From the NCBI RefSeq assembly GCF_023736115.1, contig NZ_JAKQZC010000001.1, forward strand, positions 558,001-622,000: 64,000 bases of DNA, written 5' to 3'. Positions 27,633 through 35,443 of the stretch are shown here, piece by piece. Positions within the stretch are counted from its first letter, which is position 1; each line of letters starts with the position of its first letter. A program made the translations under genes and the position numbers. The stretch is from Salinicola avicenniae. Its GTDB lineage: Bacteria > Pseudomonadota > Gammaproteobacteria > Pseudomonadales > Halomonadaceae. The notes beneath the pieces are model-generated. The model was given only the letters and a program-made list of their open reading frames with translations. It was not told where the DNA came from and did no database searches.

Positions 27633-28536
27633 GATTCGCGCTCGGCCCGGCCTCGTCCAGCGCCCGGTCGATGGCGCGGAGCTGTTCGATCTGCCACTCG
27701 ACGTAATTTTCGCCATGCAGCGGAATGGCGCTGACGCCGACGGTCGGGATGCCAGCCTCTCTGGCAATGCCGACCTGATTTTCCGTCAGGCGGTTATGGA
27801 CTTGCAGGTTGTAGATCAACAGGTCGACCTGATGCTGCTTCAGCGCATCCGTAAACGTCGCGACCTGCTGAGCGCTGGGCTGGTGGTTGTCCATCGAGGC
27901 GAACTGGATGTCGTGATAGCGATTTTCGTAGCCGATCAGATCGATCATGTAGCTATAGACCGGGACCGTAGCAGTAATGCTCAGGTTGGGATGATCGGCG
28001 ATCAACTGCTGAACGGCGCCGTAGACCGGCAGCAGCGATTGCTGGAAAGCGGCCAGGTTGGCCTGATAGTCATCGGCGTTGCCCGGGTCGAGCGCTTTCA
28101 GCGCGTCAGTCACACGGCTTGCGGTGGCGAGCATGATCTGCGGTGAGTAGAACAGGTGCGGGTTGTTGTCCGCCATGACCTTATGGCTACCAGCGTCGCT
28201 GGCGCGGACGACCCGGCGCTCATCACCGCCAGTGCTCTCGAGCAGCGGCTCCATCCAGCCATCGAATCCGAGACCATTGAACACCACCAGGTCGGCTTGC
28301 TCCAGATCCCTGGCGATCCTCGGATCGGCTCGGAAAGCGTGTGGGTTGACGTCCGGGCTATCCAGCAGCGAGACGACATCAACATGCTCGCCGCCAATCG
28401 ACTTGACCATACTACCGTAGCTGCTCTCCGCGGCGACGACGTGAATAGCGGCTTGGGCGGAGCTGACACCGGCAACGGACAAAAGCGAGAGCGCGAGAAG
28501 CGTAGAGAGCGAACGGCGAGATAGTGGCATGGCCAT
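27622..28536 (-). CDS. znuA: Zinc ABC transporter substrate-binding protein (divergent ZnuA)
   Basis: A 304-residue periplasmic binding protein with signal peptide STLLALSLLSVAGVSSAQA. It is COG0803 (cluster A-I) like, with His in DVNPHAF and NPHLFYS as the first two metal ligands. It has no His-rich loop, and at the place of the third ligand it has VPVYSYM where ZnuA has a His. A His in MDNHQP may take part instead. So it belongs to a diverged subgroup, and metal preference is inferred from the Zur box 30 bases upstream and the znuC/znuB partners. Confidence 0.82.
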   Translation of the reverse strand: MAMPLSRRSLSTLLALSLLSVAGVSSAQAAIHVVAAESSYGSMVKSIGGEHVDVVSLLDSPDVNPHAFRADPRIARDLEQADLVVFNGLGFDGWMEPLLESTGGDERRVVRASDAGSHKVMADNNPHLFYSPQIMLATASRVTDALKALDPGNADDYQANLAAFQQSLLPVYGAVQQLIADHPNLSITATVPVYSYMIDLIGYENRYHDIQFASMDNHQPSAQQVATFTDALKQHQVDLLIYNLQVHNRLTENQVGIAREAGIPTVGVSAIPLHGENYVEWQIEQLRAIDRALDEAGPSANHDG

Positions 28537-28565
28537 GGTTCCAGATGAAAAGCGGTATAGATATT

Positions 28566-28587
28566 ATACGTTATAACATAACATTGT
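28566..28587 (-). promoter_or_regulatory. Zur box upstream of znuACB
   Basis: The core on the plus strand is GTTATAACATAAC (28570-28582), flanked by TATAC and ATTGT. The two half-sites GTTAT and ATAAC are exact. It lies 33 bases upstream of the znuA start on the minus strand. Confidence 0.85.
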
Positions 28588-28938
28588 AGATTTGGAGGCT
28601 CAATGCCGTCTGCCTCGTTCGCCTCGACCCATGATGGCGGATAGGCAGGACAACAATGCGTCATGGCACCGGTTGTTGCCTATGCTGACAGTCGTTGCGA
28701 TTGGCCATGACCCCGGTTCCGACCCGCATCGAGGGGGATACTGGGACTTCATGACCGCGAGTGCGGCCGGGTTGATGCGATCGTTTGCAGAGGCGTCACG
28801 TCTCCGAGGTTGGTGAGCGTCGCCTTGGCGAGTTTCTCGCTGGCGTCATTGATACCGCGCATTGGTAGATCAATCAGCACCAACTGCGCGTCGGGATCAT
28901 CCAAGTCGATATCGCGGGCCTAATGAGTCGTGTGCAAT
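28588..28938. other. Gene-poor stretch with a possible decayed coding remnant
   Basis: No convincing gene is seen between the Zur box and the OYE gene. On the minus strand a frame open from 28919 to 28749 reads like real protein (ARDIDLDDPDAQLVLIDLP and further), but has no proper start and a stop just upstream. It may be the tail of a lost gene. A plus-strand 74-codon frame at 28592 has no ribosome site or family likeness. Confidence 0.4.
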
Positions 28939-29041
28939 GAACGATGGACGCCTTCGATGATTTCTCCTGTCAAAAAGTTTCCGTTGTCTTGGCCGCTGTC
29001 TCTTTGGCTGAGACGACCGGGCGACGTCGTGTCGCGCCGGG

Positions 29042-29070
29042 TTGCCAATCAATTATTAGCCGGCTACTTT
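29042..29070 (+). promoter_or_regulatory. Weak candidate promoter of the OYE gene
   Basis: TTGCCA (29042-29047) and TACTTT (29065-29070) are 17 bp apart, in a locally AT-richer segment about 45 bases before the start codon. Confidence 0.3.
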
Positions 29071-29114
29071 TGGCGCATACGTCAGTCATACCCTATTCGG
29101 ACCAGGAGACCTTG

Positions 29115-30218
29115 ATGGCTTCCCCAAGACTCTTTCACCCGCTCAAGCTGGGTGGGCTCGAGCTGCCCAACCGTATCGTCATCGCGCCCATGTGCCAGTA
29201 CTCGGCGGATGCCGAGGGCAACATGACCGATTGGCACCATACCCACCTGGGCCATCTGGCGCTCTCCGGTGCCGGACTGCTGATCCTCGAAGCCTCCGCC
29301 GTGGCCGCAGCCGGCCGGATCACGCCGGGCGACGTCGGGCTCTATTCGGCGGACAACGAGGCGGCCATGGCCCGCACGCTCGAAGCCGTGCGGGCACACT
29401 CGCCAATGCCGATCGGCATTCAGCTCGGTCATGCCGGGCGCAAGGCGTCGTGCAAAGCGCCGTGGGAGGGCGGTTCGCAGCTCGGTCTCGACGAGGGCGG
29501 CTGGGAAACCGTCGCGCCTTCCGCCGCGCCCTACGCCGACAGCGATCGCGCGCCCCGCGCCATGAGCCTCGACGATATCGAGCAGCTCAAGGCGGACTTC
29601 GTTGCGGCTGCCGAGCGCGCCGATCGCCTCGGGCTCGACCTGATCGAGCTACACGCGGCCCACGGCTATCTGCTGCACGAGTTCCTGTCGCCGCTCTCCA
29701 ACCATCGTGACGATGCCTATGGCGGCAGTCTCGAGAACCGCATGCGCTTGATCCTGGAAATCTTCGATGCGGTGCGCGCGGCGTTCCCGGCACGCAAGCC
29801 GGTCGGTATCCGCATCTCCGGCAGCGACTGGGTCGAGGGCGGCTGGGATCTCGAGCAGAGCGTCGAGCTGGCCAAGGCGCTGGATGCGCGTGGCTGCAGC
29901 TTCATCCACTGCTCCGGTGGCGGGCTCGATCCGCGCCAGACGCTGAACGTCGGTCCCAACTACCAGGTGCCGTTTGCCCGTCGCATCAAGCAGGAGGTGT
30001 CGATGCCGGTCATCGCCGTCGGCCTGATCACCGAGCCCGAACAGGCCGAGGGGATTCTGGTCGGCGAGGAGGCGGATGCCGTGGCGCTCGCCCGCGGCAT
30101 GCTCTACAACCCACGCTGGCCATGGCATGCCGCGGCGCAGCTGGGGGCGACGGTCCACGCGCCGAAGCAGTACCTGCGCAGTCAGCCGCATACCCTGAAG
30201 GGGCTGTTCGACGCCTGA
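29115..30218 (+). CDS. Old yellow enzyme-family NADH:flavin oxidoreductase (YqjM/XenA-like)
   Basis: A 367-residue FMN TIM-barrel enzyme. The N-terminal NRIVIAPMCQYSA has the Cys that marks the YqjM/XenA class, HAGRKA is the phosphate-binding start, and ELHAAHGYLLHEFLSP plus NHRDDAYGGS are the signature substrate-binding parts; the C-terminal ALARGMLYNPRWPWHAA binds FMN. It reduces activated C=C bonds in enals, enones or nitro compounds with NAD(P)H. AGGAG lies 8 bases before the ATG at 29115. It converges with sodA. Confidence 0.9.
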   Translation: MASPRLFHPLKLGGLELPNRIVIAPMCQYSADAEGNMTDWHHTHLGHLALSGAGLLILEASAVAAAGRITPGDVGLYSADNEAAMARTLEAVRAHSPMPIGIQLGHAGRKASCKAPWEGGSQLGLDEGGWETVAPSAAPYADSDRAPRAMSLDDIEQLKADFVAAAERADRLGLDLIELHAAHGYLLHEFLSPLSNHRDDAYGGSLENRMRLILEIFDAVRAAFPARKPVGIRISGSDWVEGGWDLEQSVELAKALDARGCSFIHCSGGGLDPRQTLNVGPNYQVPFARRIKQEVSMPVIAVGLITEPEQAEGILVGEEADAVALARGMLYNPRWPWHAAAQLGATVHAPKQYLRSQPHTLKGLFDA

Positions 30219-30234
30219 GCCGGCATCCCTGATG

Positions 30235-30909
30235 TCAGCAGTCTTGCGCTCGGCCGAGCGCAAGACTATCGCCTGGGTGACCTCCGGCGCTCGCCTGGTG
30301 ATAGCGTCGGGCGACTTCTCGCCAGTCGATGATTTCAAAGAATGCCTCGATGTAGTCGGGCCGACGGTTCTGGTAAGCCAGATAATAGGCGTGCTCCCAG
30401 ACATCGAGTCCGAGAATCGGTGTCGCCCCGGAGAGCGCGGCGAAATCTCCCATCAGCGGGTTGTCTTGGTTGGCACTGCTTTCGAGGCATAGACGTCCCT
30501 GCTTATCCACGCCGAGCCAGGCCCAGCCGCTACCGAAGCGCCCCTTTGCCGTTGTCGAGAAAGCTTCTCGAAACGCCTGCAATCCCCCCAGCTCACGATC
30601 GATGGCCGCAGCGAGCTCGCCTTCCGGCGCCGTGCTGTCGGGCGTCAGCACCTGCCAGAACAGTGAGTGATTGGTGTGACCGCCACCGTTGTGGCGAACT
30701 GCCGTGCGAGAGGATTCAGGCAAGGCGTCAATGTCGGCAATCAGCCTTTCCACCGGCATGTCGGGAATGTCGGCCGCGGCAACAGCCTCGTTGAGGTTGT
30801 TGATATAGGTCTGGTGGTGTCGGGTGTGATGAATTTCCATCGTCAGACGGTCGATGTGCGGTTTCAGGGCGTCGTAGCGGTAGTTCAGCGTCGGCAGTTC
30901 GTAAGTCAT
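30235..30909 (-). CDS. sodA: Superoxide dismutase, Mn type
   Basis: A 224-residue SOD. Metal ligands are H27 (EIHHTRHH), His in GGGHTNHSLFW, and Asp/His in LDVWEHAYYL; ANQDNPLMG with its Gln and the GGG before the second His are hallmarks of MnSOD. It destroys superoxide in the cytosol. The promoter between sodA and soxR is a textbook SoxR-activated one. About 18 residues extend past the usual end (ASAGGHPGDSLALGRAQDC), and the final ones are encoded by a 28-bp perfect palindrome at 30240-30267. Confidence 0.94.
   Translation of the reverse strand: MTYELPTLNYRYDALKPHIDRLTMEIHHTRHHQTYINNLNEAVAAADIPDMPVERLIADIDALPESSRTAVRHNGGGHTNHSLFWQVLTPDSTAPEGELAAAIDRELGGLQAFREAFSTTAKGRFGSGWAWLGVDKQGRLCLESSANQDNPLMGDFAALSGATPILGLDVWEHAYYLAYQNRRPDYIEAFFEIIDWREVARRYHQASAGGHPGDSLALGRAQDC
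30240..30267. repeat. 28-bp perfect palindrome inside the sodA 3' end
   Basis: The arm AGTCTTGCGCTCGG is followed directly by its reverse complement. It covers the last codons of sodA and sits 22 bases after the converging OYE gene, so it may work as a bidirectional transcription stop hairpin although no T tract follows. Confidence 0.8.
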
Positions 30910-30973
30910 GTCAGGCTCCGTGGCAATGGATAACGTCTGTCGTCCGGCCGGCTTGCCAGACGAGGACGCTGTC

Positions 30974-31004
30974 TTTATAAATCCTCAAGTTAACTTGAGG
31001 TCAA
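30974..31004 (-). promoter_or_regulatory. SoxR box and sodA promoter
   Basis: CCTCAAGTTAACTTGAGG (30983-31000) is a perfect 18-bp palindrome equal to the SoxR consensus operator. On the minus strand it sits between TTGACC (31004-30999) and TATAAA (30979-30974), 19 bp apart. The over-long spacer is typical for promoters that SoxR activates by twisting DNA. Confidence 0.93.
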
Positions 31005-31008
31005 TGCC

Positions 31009-31479
31009 ATGAGCCGTCGAACGTCCTACACCGGTCGTCTGCTGAGCGTCGGGGAAGTTTCCCGTCGCAGCGGGCTTGCCGTCTCAGCCATTCACTTTTA
31101 CGAAACCAAGGGATTGATCGGCAGCGTGCGGAGTCCGGGTAACCAGCGGCGCTATTTCCCCAACGTGCTGCGCTATCTGGCGATCATCAAGGTGGCACAG
31201 CGTACCGGCATTCCACTGGGAGAGATCGGTGAAGCGCTGGGACCATACGAGCCCGGTGCCAGGATGACCGCGGACGACTGGGGGCGGGTCGCCACTCACT
31301 GGCGCTCGGCGTTGGATTCCCGGATTCGCGATCTCGAACGTCTGCGCGATGAACTGGACGGCTGTATCGGCTGCGGCTGTCTCTCGCTCGAGGCGTGCCC
31401 CCTGCGTAACCCCGACGATACCCTGAGCCGAGAAGGCCCGGGACCGCGCATTTTCGAACGCCCTTCGGGTCGCGGATAA
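31009..31479 (+). CDS. soxR: Redox-sensitive MerR-family regulator SoxR
   Basis: A 156-residue MerR-type protein: a helix-turn-helix at about 12-50 (LLSVGEVSRRSG, then FYETKGLIG), a dimerisation helix, and the [2Fe-2S] cluster motif CIGCGCLSLEAC with Cys 119, 122, 124 and 130, the same numbers as in E. coli SoxR. Oxidation of the cluster turns on target promoters. It is divergent from sodA, and the box lies 8 bases before its start, so it is autoregulated. The target in this window is sodA rather than soxS, as in many non-enteric bacteria. Confidence 0.95.
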   Translation: MSRRTSYTGRLLSVGEVSRRSGLAVSAIHFYETKGLIGSVRSPGNQRRYFPNVLRYLAIIKVAQRTGIPLGEIGEALGPYEPGARMTADDWGRVATHWRSALDSRIRDLERLRDELDGCIGCGCLSLEACPLRNPDDTLSREGPGPRIFERPSGRG

Positions 31480-31550
31480 CCTCCGACATTCGTGCCGGTG
31501 GCGCCTGGTCAAGCTGTCGATGATGGACGCTCGACACTGTTTGATAGCGC

Positions 31551-31581
31551 TTGACCTCAACTTTACTTGAGGTCTTAGAGT
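31551..31581 (+). promoter_or_regulatory. Second SoxR box and promoter of the SDR gene
   Basis: CCTCAACTTTACTTGAGG (31555-31572) differs from the consensus at two central positions. It lies between TTGACC (31551-31556) and TAGAGT (31576-31581), again with a 19-bp spacer, and points to the SDR gene at 31661. Confidence 0.87.
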
Positions 31582-31660
31582 GCTCTTCCGATGACCCTCG
31601 TCGCCGTGAGGCGGATGTCGGTCGCCGACGGACACCATCGTCTACTGAAGGAGCCACGTG

Positions 31661-32365
31661 ATGTCGGAGAGTCAAAAAATTGCCCTGGTAACGGGAGCCA
31701 ATCGGGGATTGGGGCGTGCCATTGCCGATTCGCTGGTCGGCCAGGGAGTGCAGGTGCTGGCGGGGTGCCGAAATCCCGAGTCGCTGCGTGACGATGAGCG
31801 TCAGGGGTTCATGCCCGTCGCGCTGGATGTGACCGATCCCGCAACCGTAGATCGCTTGCGCGACGAAATCGCCGAGCGCTTCGGCAGGCTGGATATCTTG
31901 GTCAACAACGCGGGCCTGTTCCTGGATTTCGAGACGTCTCTAAGCCTCGAGGCGCGCTATCGTCGTATGTTCGATGTCAATGTCTTCGGCGCCACGCTGA
32001 TGACCGAGACGATGACGCCGCTGCTGGCGCGTGCCGGCAGCGCGAATGTGGTCAACATCTCCTCCGGTCTTGGCGCCTTTGGTTTGCGGACCGACCCTGA
32101 GTGGGACTATGCGGAAATGAACGTACCGTTTTATGCGGCCTCCAAGGCCGCCTTGAATGCGCTGACGCTCAGTCATTCTCGCGCGTTGGCGCCGCTGGGG
32201 ATTCGTGTCAATGCGGTTTGCCCGGGGCTGACCGCGACCGAAGCGACCCAGTTCCAGGGGCGCGAGGCATGGGAGAGCGCACCGATCGCCGTGGCAATGG
32301 CACTGCAGAGTGCCGACGGGCAGACAGGAAAATTCCTCAACGACGCCGGGGAGCTGCCCTGGTAG
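31661..32365 (+). CDS. Short-chain dehydrogenase/reductase, SoxR-controlled
   Basis: A 234-residue classical SDR: GANRGLG cofactor loop near residues 12-18, NNAG motif near 84, the catalytic Ser in NISSGLG, and YxxxK in FYAASKAALNA, then PG at CPGLTAT. It reduces carbonyls with NAD(P)H. The ATG at 31661 follows AAGGAG. A SoxR-type promoter lies 80 bases upstream, so it should be induced by redox-cycling compounds such as quinones. The substrate is unknown; carbonyl or quinone detoxification is likely. Confidence 0.87.
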   Translation: MSESQKIALVTGANRGLGRAIADSLVGQGVQVLAGCRNPESLRDDERQGFMPVALDVTDPATVDRLRDEIAERFGRLDILVNNAGLFLDFETSLSLEARYRRMFDVNVFGATLMTETMTPLLARAGSANVVNISSGLGAFGLRTDPEWDYAEMNVPFYAASKAALNALTLSHSRALAPLGIRVNAVCPGLTATEATQFQGREAWESAPIAVAMALQSADGQTGKFLNDAGELPW

Positions 32366-32453
32366 GGGATGTGGCCTGATTCACGCGGTCCGAGGTCGAG
32401 CTGATCTTGATCGGGGCTGTGTTCCTGTCCAGCGCCGCGGCCCTTGGGGGCGA

Positions 32454-34349
32454 CTAGGAATCGGCGCCTGGCCGCGCTCGCCCCATTGCGGCGCGGGCGT
32501 CGTCCAGGCTGGTCGGGTCGTCGATCGTGGCGGGGACGTCGAATGGCTCACCGTCGGCGATATGGCGTAGCGCCTTGCGCAGGATCTTGCCGGAGCGGGT
32601 CTTGGGCAGGCGGTCGACCACCAGCACCTGCTTGAGGCAGGCGACCGGGCCGATACGTTCGCGCACCAGTGCGACCAGCTCCTGCTCGAGCGCGGCCTCG
32701 TCGCCGTCGAAACCGTCCTTGGGTATCACCAGCCCCATCGGTAGCTGTCCCTTCAGCGCATCCTGCATGCCGATTACCGCGCACTCCGCAACCGCCGGGT
32801 GGGCGCCCAGTACCTCTTCCATCTCGCCGGTCGAGAGCCGATGGCCGGCGACGTTGATCACATCGTCGGTGCGCCCCATCACGAACAGGTAGCCATCCTC
32901 GTCGAAGTAGCCGCTGTCACCGGTCGTGTAGTAGCCGGGATAAGTACTCATGTAGGCCTCGCGCATACGCTGCGGGTCACCCCAGATACCCACGAGACAG
33001 CCCGGCGGCAGCGGTTGCTTGATCACCACGCTGCCCTGCGTGAGCGGCCCCACTTCCTCGCCGTGGCGGTCGAGAATGCGCACGGCGTAGCCGGGTACCG
33101 GCACGGTCGCCGAGCCGGCGCGGGTCGGCATCGGTGATAGTCCCAGCGGGTCGGCGGCGATCGGCCAGCCGGTTTCGGTCTGCCACCAGTGGTCGACCAC
33201 GGGGACCGAGAGGTGGGCCTTGAGCCAGTGATAGGTCGGCGGGTCGAGGCGCTCCCCGGCCAGAAACAGGGCTCGCAAGGAGCGAATGTTGTGCTCCGCC
33301 AGTAGGCGCGCCTCGGGGTCCGCCTTCTTCACCGCGCGGAAGGCGGTCGGTGCGGTGAAGAAGCACTTTACCTGGTAGTCGTCGATCAGCCGCCAGAAGG
33401 CGCCGGCATCCGGCGTCCGTACCGGTTTGCCCTCGTAGACCACGCTGGTTGCCCCCCGCAGTAGCGGGGCGTAGACGATATAGGAGTGCCCCACGACCCA
33501 GCCGACATCGGAGGCGGAGAAGAACACCTCGCCCGGCGCCGTGTCGTAGATCGCCTCCATGGAGTAGTGCAGGGCCACCGCATAGCCGCCGGTGTCGCGC
33601 ACTACCCCCTTGGGACGCCCTGTCGTGCCGGAGGTATAGAGCACATAGAGCGGGTCGGTAGCCCGCACCGGCACGCACTCGGCTGGCGTCGCGGCGGCCA
33701 GGGCCGAGTGCCAGTCGTGCTCGCCGCGCTGGCAGGCGTCGCGCTGATGTTCGCGTTGCACGATCAAACACGCCTCGGGCTTGTGTGCGCTGCGCTCGAT
33801 CGCTTCTCGCAGCATCGGCGGATAGGCCACGATGCGGTCGATTTCGACACCGCAGGAGGCGGTGATGACCACGCGGGGTGCGGCATCCTCGATGCGTGCC
33901 GCCAGTTCGCGCGGGGCGAAGCCGCCGAACACGACCGAGTGAATGGCGCCGAGGCGCGCGCAGGCGTACATCGCAATCAGCGCTTCCGGCACCATCGGCA
34001 TGTAGATCACGACCCGGTCACCCGGGACGATACCGAGATCGCGCAACGCACCGGCACAGCGGGCCACCTGATCGCGCATCTCTCGATAGCTCAGCCGGCG
34101 GCGGTCGGCGGTGACTGGCGAATCCCAATAGATCGCGATCTGTTCGCCGCGCCCCTGGGCGACATGATGGTCGAGCGCGGCGTGGCAGATATTGAGTTCA
34201 CCGTCGCCGAACCAGCGAGCGTGACCCTCGGCGTCGTAGTCGAGCGCACGGGTGGGGGCTCGGAACCACGGAATGCGCTTGGCCTGCTCTAGCCAGAAGG
34301 CCTCCGGATCCTTGATCGAAAAGCGATATGCATCGTGATATCGACTCAT
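32454..34349 (-). CDS. Acyl-CoA synthetase (propionyl-/acetyl-CoA synthetase type)
   Basis: A 631-residue AMP-forming ligase. Motifs in order: the Acs-type N-terminal cap ending in LNICHAALDHHV, the P-loop VLYTSGTTGRPKG, the adenine-binding WWQTETGWPI, the hinge YTTGDSGYFDEDGYLFVMGRTDD, and the catalytic lysine in KTRSGKILRK. The WWQTETGWPI form and length fit PrpE-like propionate/short-chain acid ligases more than Acs. The ATG ending at 34349 has GGGAGG upstream. It may activate acetate released by the deacetylase encoded upstream on this strand, but it could be independent, with 326 bases between it and the SDR gene. Confidence 0.85.
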   Translation of the reverse strand: MSRYHDAYRFSIKDPEAFWLEQAKRIPWFRAPTRALDYDAEGHARWFGDGELNICHAALDHHVAQGRGEQIAIYWDSPVTADRRRLSYREMRDQVARCAGALRDLGIVPGDRVVIYMPMVPEALIAMYACARLGAIHSVVFGGFAPRELAARIEDAAPRVVITASCGVEIDRIVAYPPMLREAIERSAHKPEACLIVQREHQRDACQRGEHDWHSALAAATPAECVPVRATDPLYVLYTSGTTGRPKGVVRDTGGYAVALHYSMEAIYDTAPGEVFFSASDVGWVVGHSYIVYAPLLRGATSVVYEGKPVRTPDAGAFWRLIDDYQVKCFFTAPTAFRAVKKADPEARLLAEHNIRSLRALFLAGERLDPPTYHWLKAHLSVPVVDHWWQTETGWPIAADPLGLSPMPTRAGSATVPVPGYAVRILDRHGEEVGPLTQGSVVIKQPLPPGCLVGIWGDPQRMREAYMSTYPGYYTTGDSGYFDEDGYLFVMGRTDDVINVAGHRLSTGEMEEVLGAHPAVAECAVIGMQDALKGQLPMGLVIPKDGFDGDEAALEQELVALVRERIGPVACLKQVLVVDRLPKTRSGKILRKALRHIADGEPFDVPATIDDPTSLDDARAAMGRARPGADS

Positions 34350-34675
34350 GGAAGGAGCCTCCCGAAAGGCGAGACGAACGGACTCGCGACGATGGGTAAT
34401 GATTGCCACTGTATGGCGCGGCCACGCCTTCCGCTGTCCGACCATGGGCTAGATTCGACGAACGGACGGCCAGCCAGTGCGGCAAAGCGCTATGCCGCGG
34501 TGAGAGATGACGGGGCAGGAGAACGCGGCAGCGAAGAGCGACAAGAAGTCAAACGAGCCGATGACAGGGCTGATAAGAGGACTGGTGAGAGGACTGATGA
34601 GCGCCTCGACAAGCGAGCGGTGCGGCGGCCGAGTTGGTCTGGAGCCAGCCACGGCCGTGCTTCAAGCGGCCGGCG
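34350..34675. other. Intergenic region with a 12-bp tandem repeat
   Basis: No gene is recognised here. Three near-copies of a 12-mer (GGCTGATAAGAG, GACTGGTGAGAG, GACTGATGAGCG) run at 34568-34603. Short frames across it are low-complexity and match no family I know. Confidence 0.6.
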
Positions 34676-35371
34676 TCAGACGGTCGGTTCGACCTGCCAG
34701 TTGATCGGGATCTCGGCGATACCGGCGGTGGGCGGCAGTTCGAGCACCAGTGTCACGACGCGCGCAATCTCCTCGGGGCGTGTGATATCACCGCCATCCA
34801 GACCGCCCTCGATCGCCATGTCCGTCGCGACCGGGCCGGGACAGATGGCGGTGGCGCGCACGCGGGTCTCTGCGCTGCAGTGGCGCAGGCCGTAGACGAA
34901 GGCCTGGGCGGCGAACTTGCTCATGGCGTAGAGCCCGGAGTGGGCCGACTTCACGCGTTTGCCCGAGAGCGAGACGATCGAGATCACCTTGCCCTGCTCG
35001 GCGGCGACCAGGTGCGGCCACGCCTGCTGGGTCAGCAGCATCGGCGCACGCACGTTGACCGCCATGAGCTGGTCGAACTCCTCGCCGCTGGCGTCCAGCA
35101 CCGTTGAGCGGCTGAGGATGCCGGCATTGTTGACCAGCGCGTCGAGGCGGCCGTATTCGGCCACCGTGCGTTCGACCCAGGCGCGGCCGCTGTCGGCATC
35201 CAGGGCATCGTAATGGCAGACCAGCCAGCCGTCGCGTTCGAGCGGATCCTCCGGGGCAGTGCGACAGCCCAGGCTGACGCGCCAGCCGGCGGCGTGGAGG
35301 GCTTCGGCGATGGCGGCACCGATGCCGCGATTGGCACCGCTGATCATGACGACGGGAGAGGTTGGATCCAT
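34676..35371 (-). CDS. Short-chain dehydrogenase/reductase
   Basis: A 231-residue SDR with SGANRGIG cofactor loop, NNAGIL, catalytic Ser in SIVSLSGK, and the YxxxK motif LYAMSKFAAQAF, then PGPVATDM. It follows the aminotransferase-fold gene on the same strand by 72 bases, so it may oxidise or reduce the aldehyde made by that enzyme. Its cofactor preference and substrate cannot be told. Confidence 0.87.
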   Translation of the reverse strand: MDPTSPVVMISGANRGIGAAIAEALHAAGWRVSLGCRTAPEDPLERDGWLVCHYDALDADSGRAWVERTVAEYGRLDALVNNAGILSRSTVLDASGEEFDQLMAVNVRAPMLLTQQAWPHLVAAEQGKVISIVSLSGKRVKSAHSGLYAMSKFAAQAFVYGLRHCSAETRVRATAICPGPVATDMAIEGGLDGGDITRPEEIARVVTLVLELPPTAGIAEIPINWQVEPTV

Positions 35372-35443
35372 GTCGAACTCCGTAAGTGGGCGAGGCTATC
35401 GGATGACAGCGTCGCGTCAGATTGCCGGCCGCGGCGAGCGCTG

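Noticed and set aside
28592-28816. 74-codon plus-strand frame beside the znu Zur box
   Set aside because: It could be under the Zur box, but has no ribosome site, no hydrophobic or domain pattern and poor codon use.
33486-34292. 268-codon plus-strand frame opposite the acyl-CoA synthetase
   Set aside because: It is antisense to conserved synthetase motifs and has no own features.
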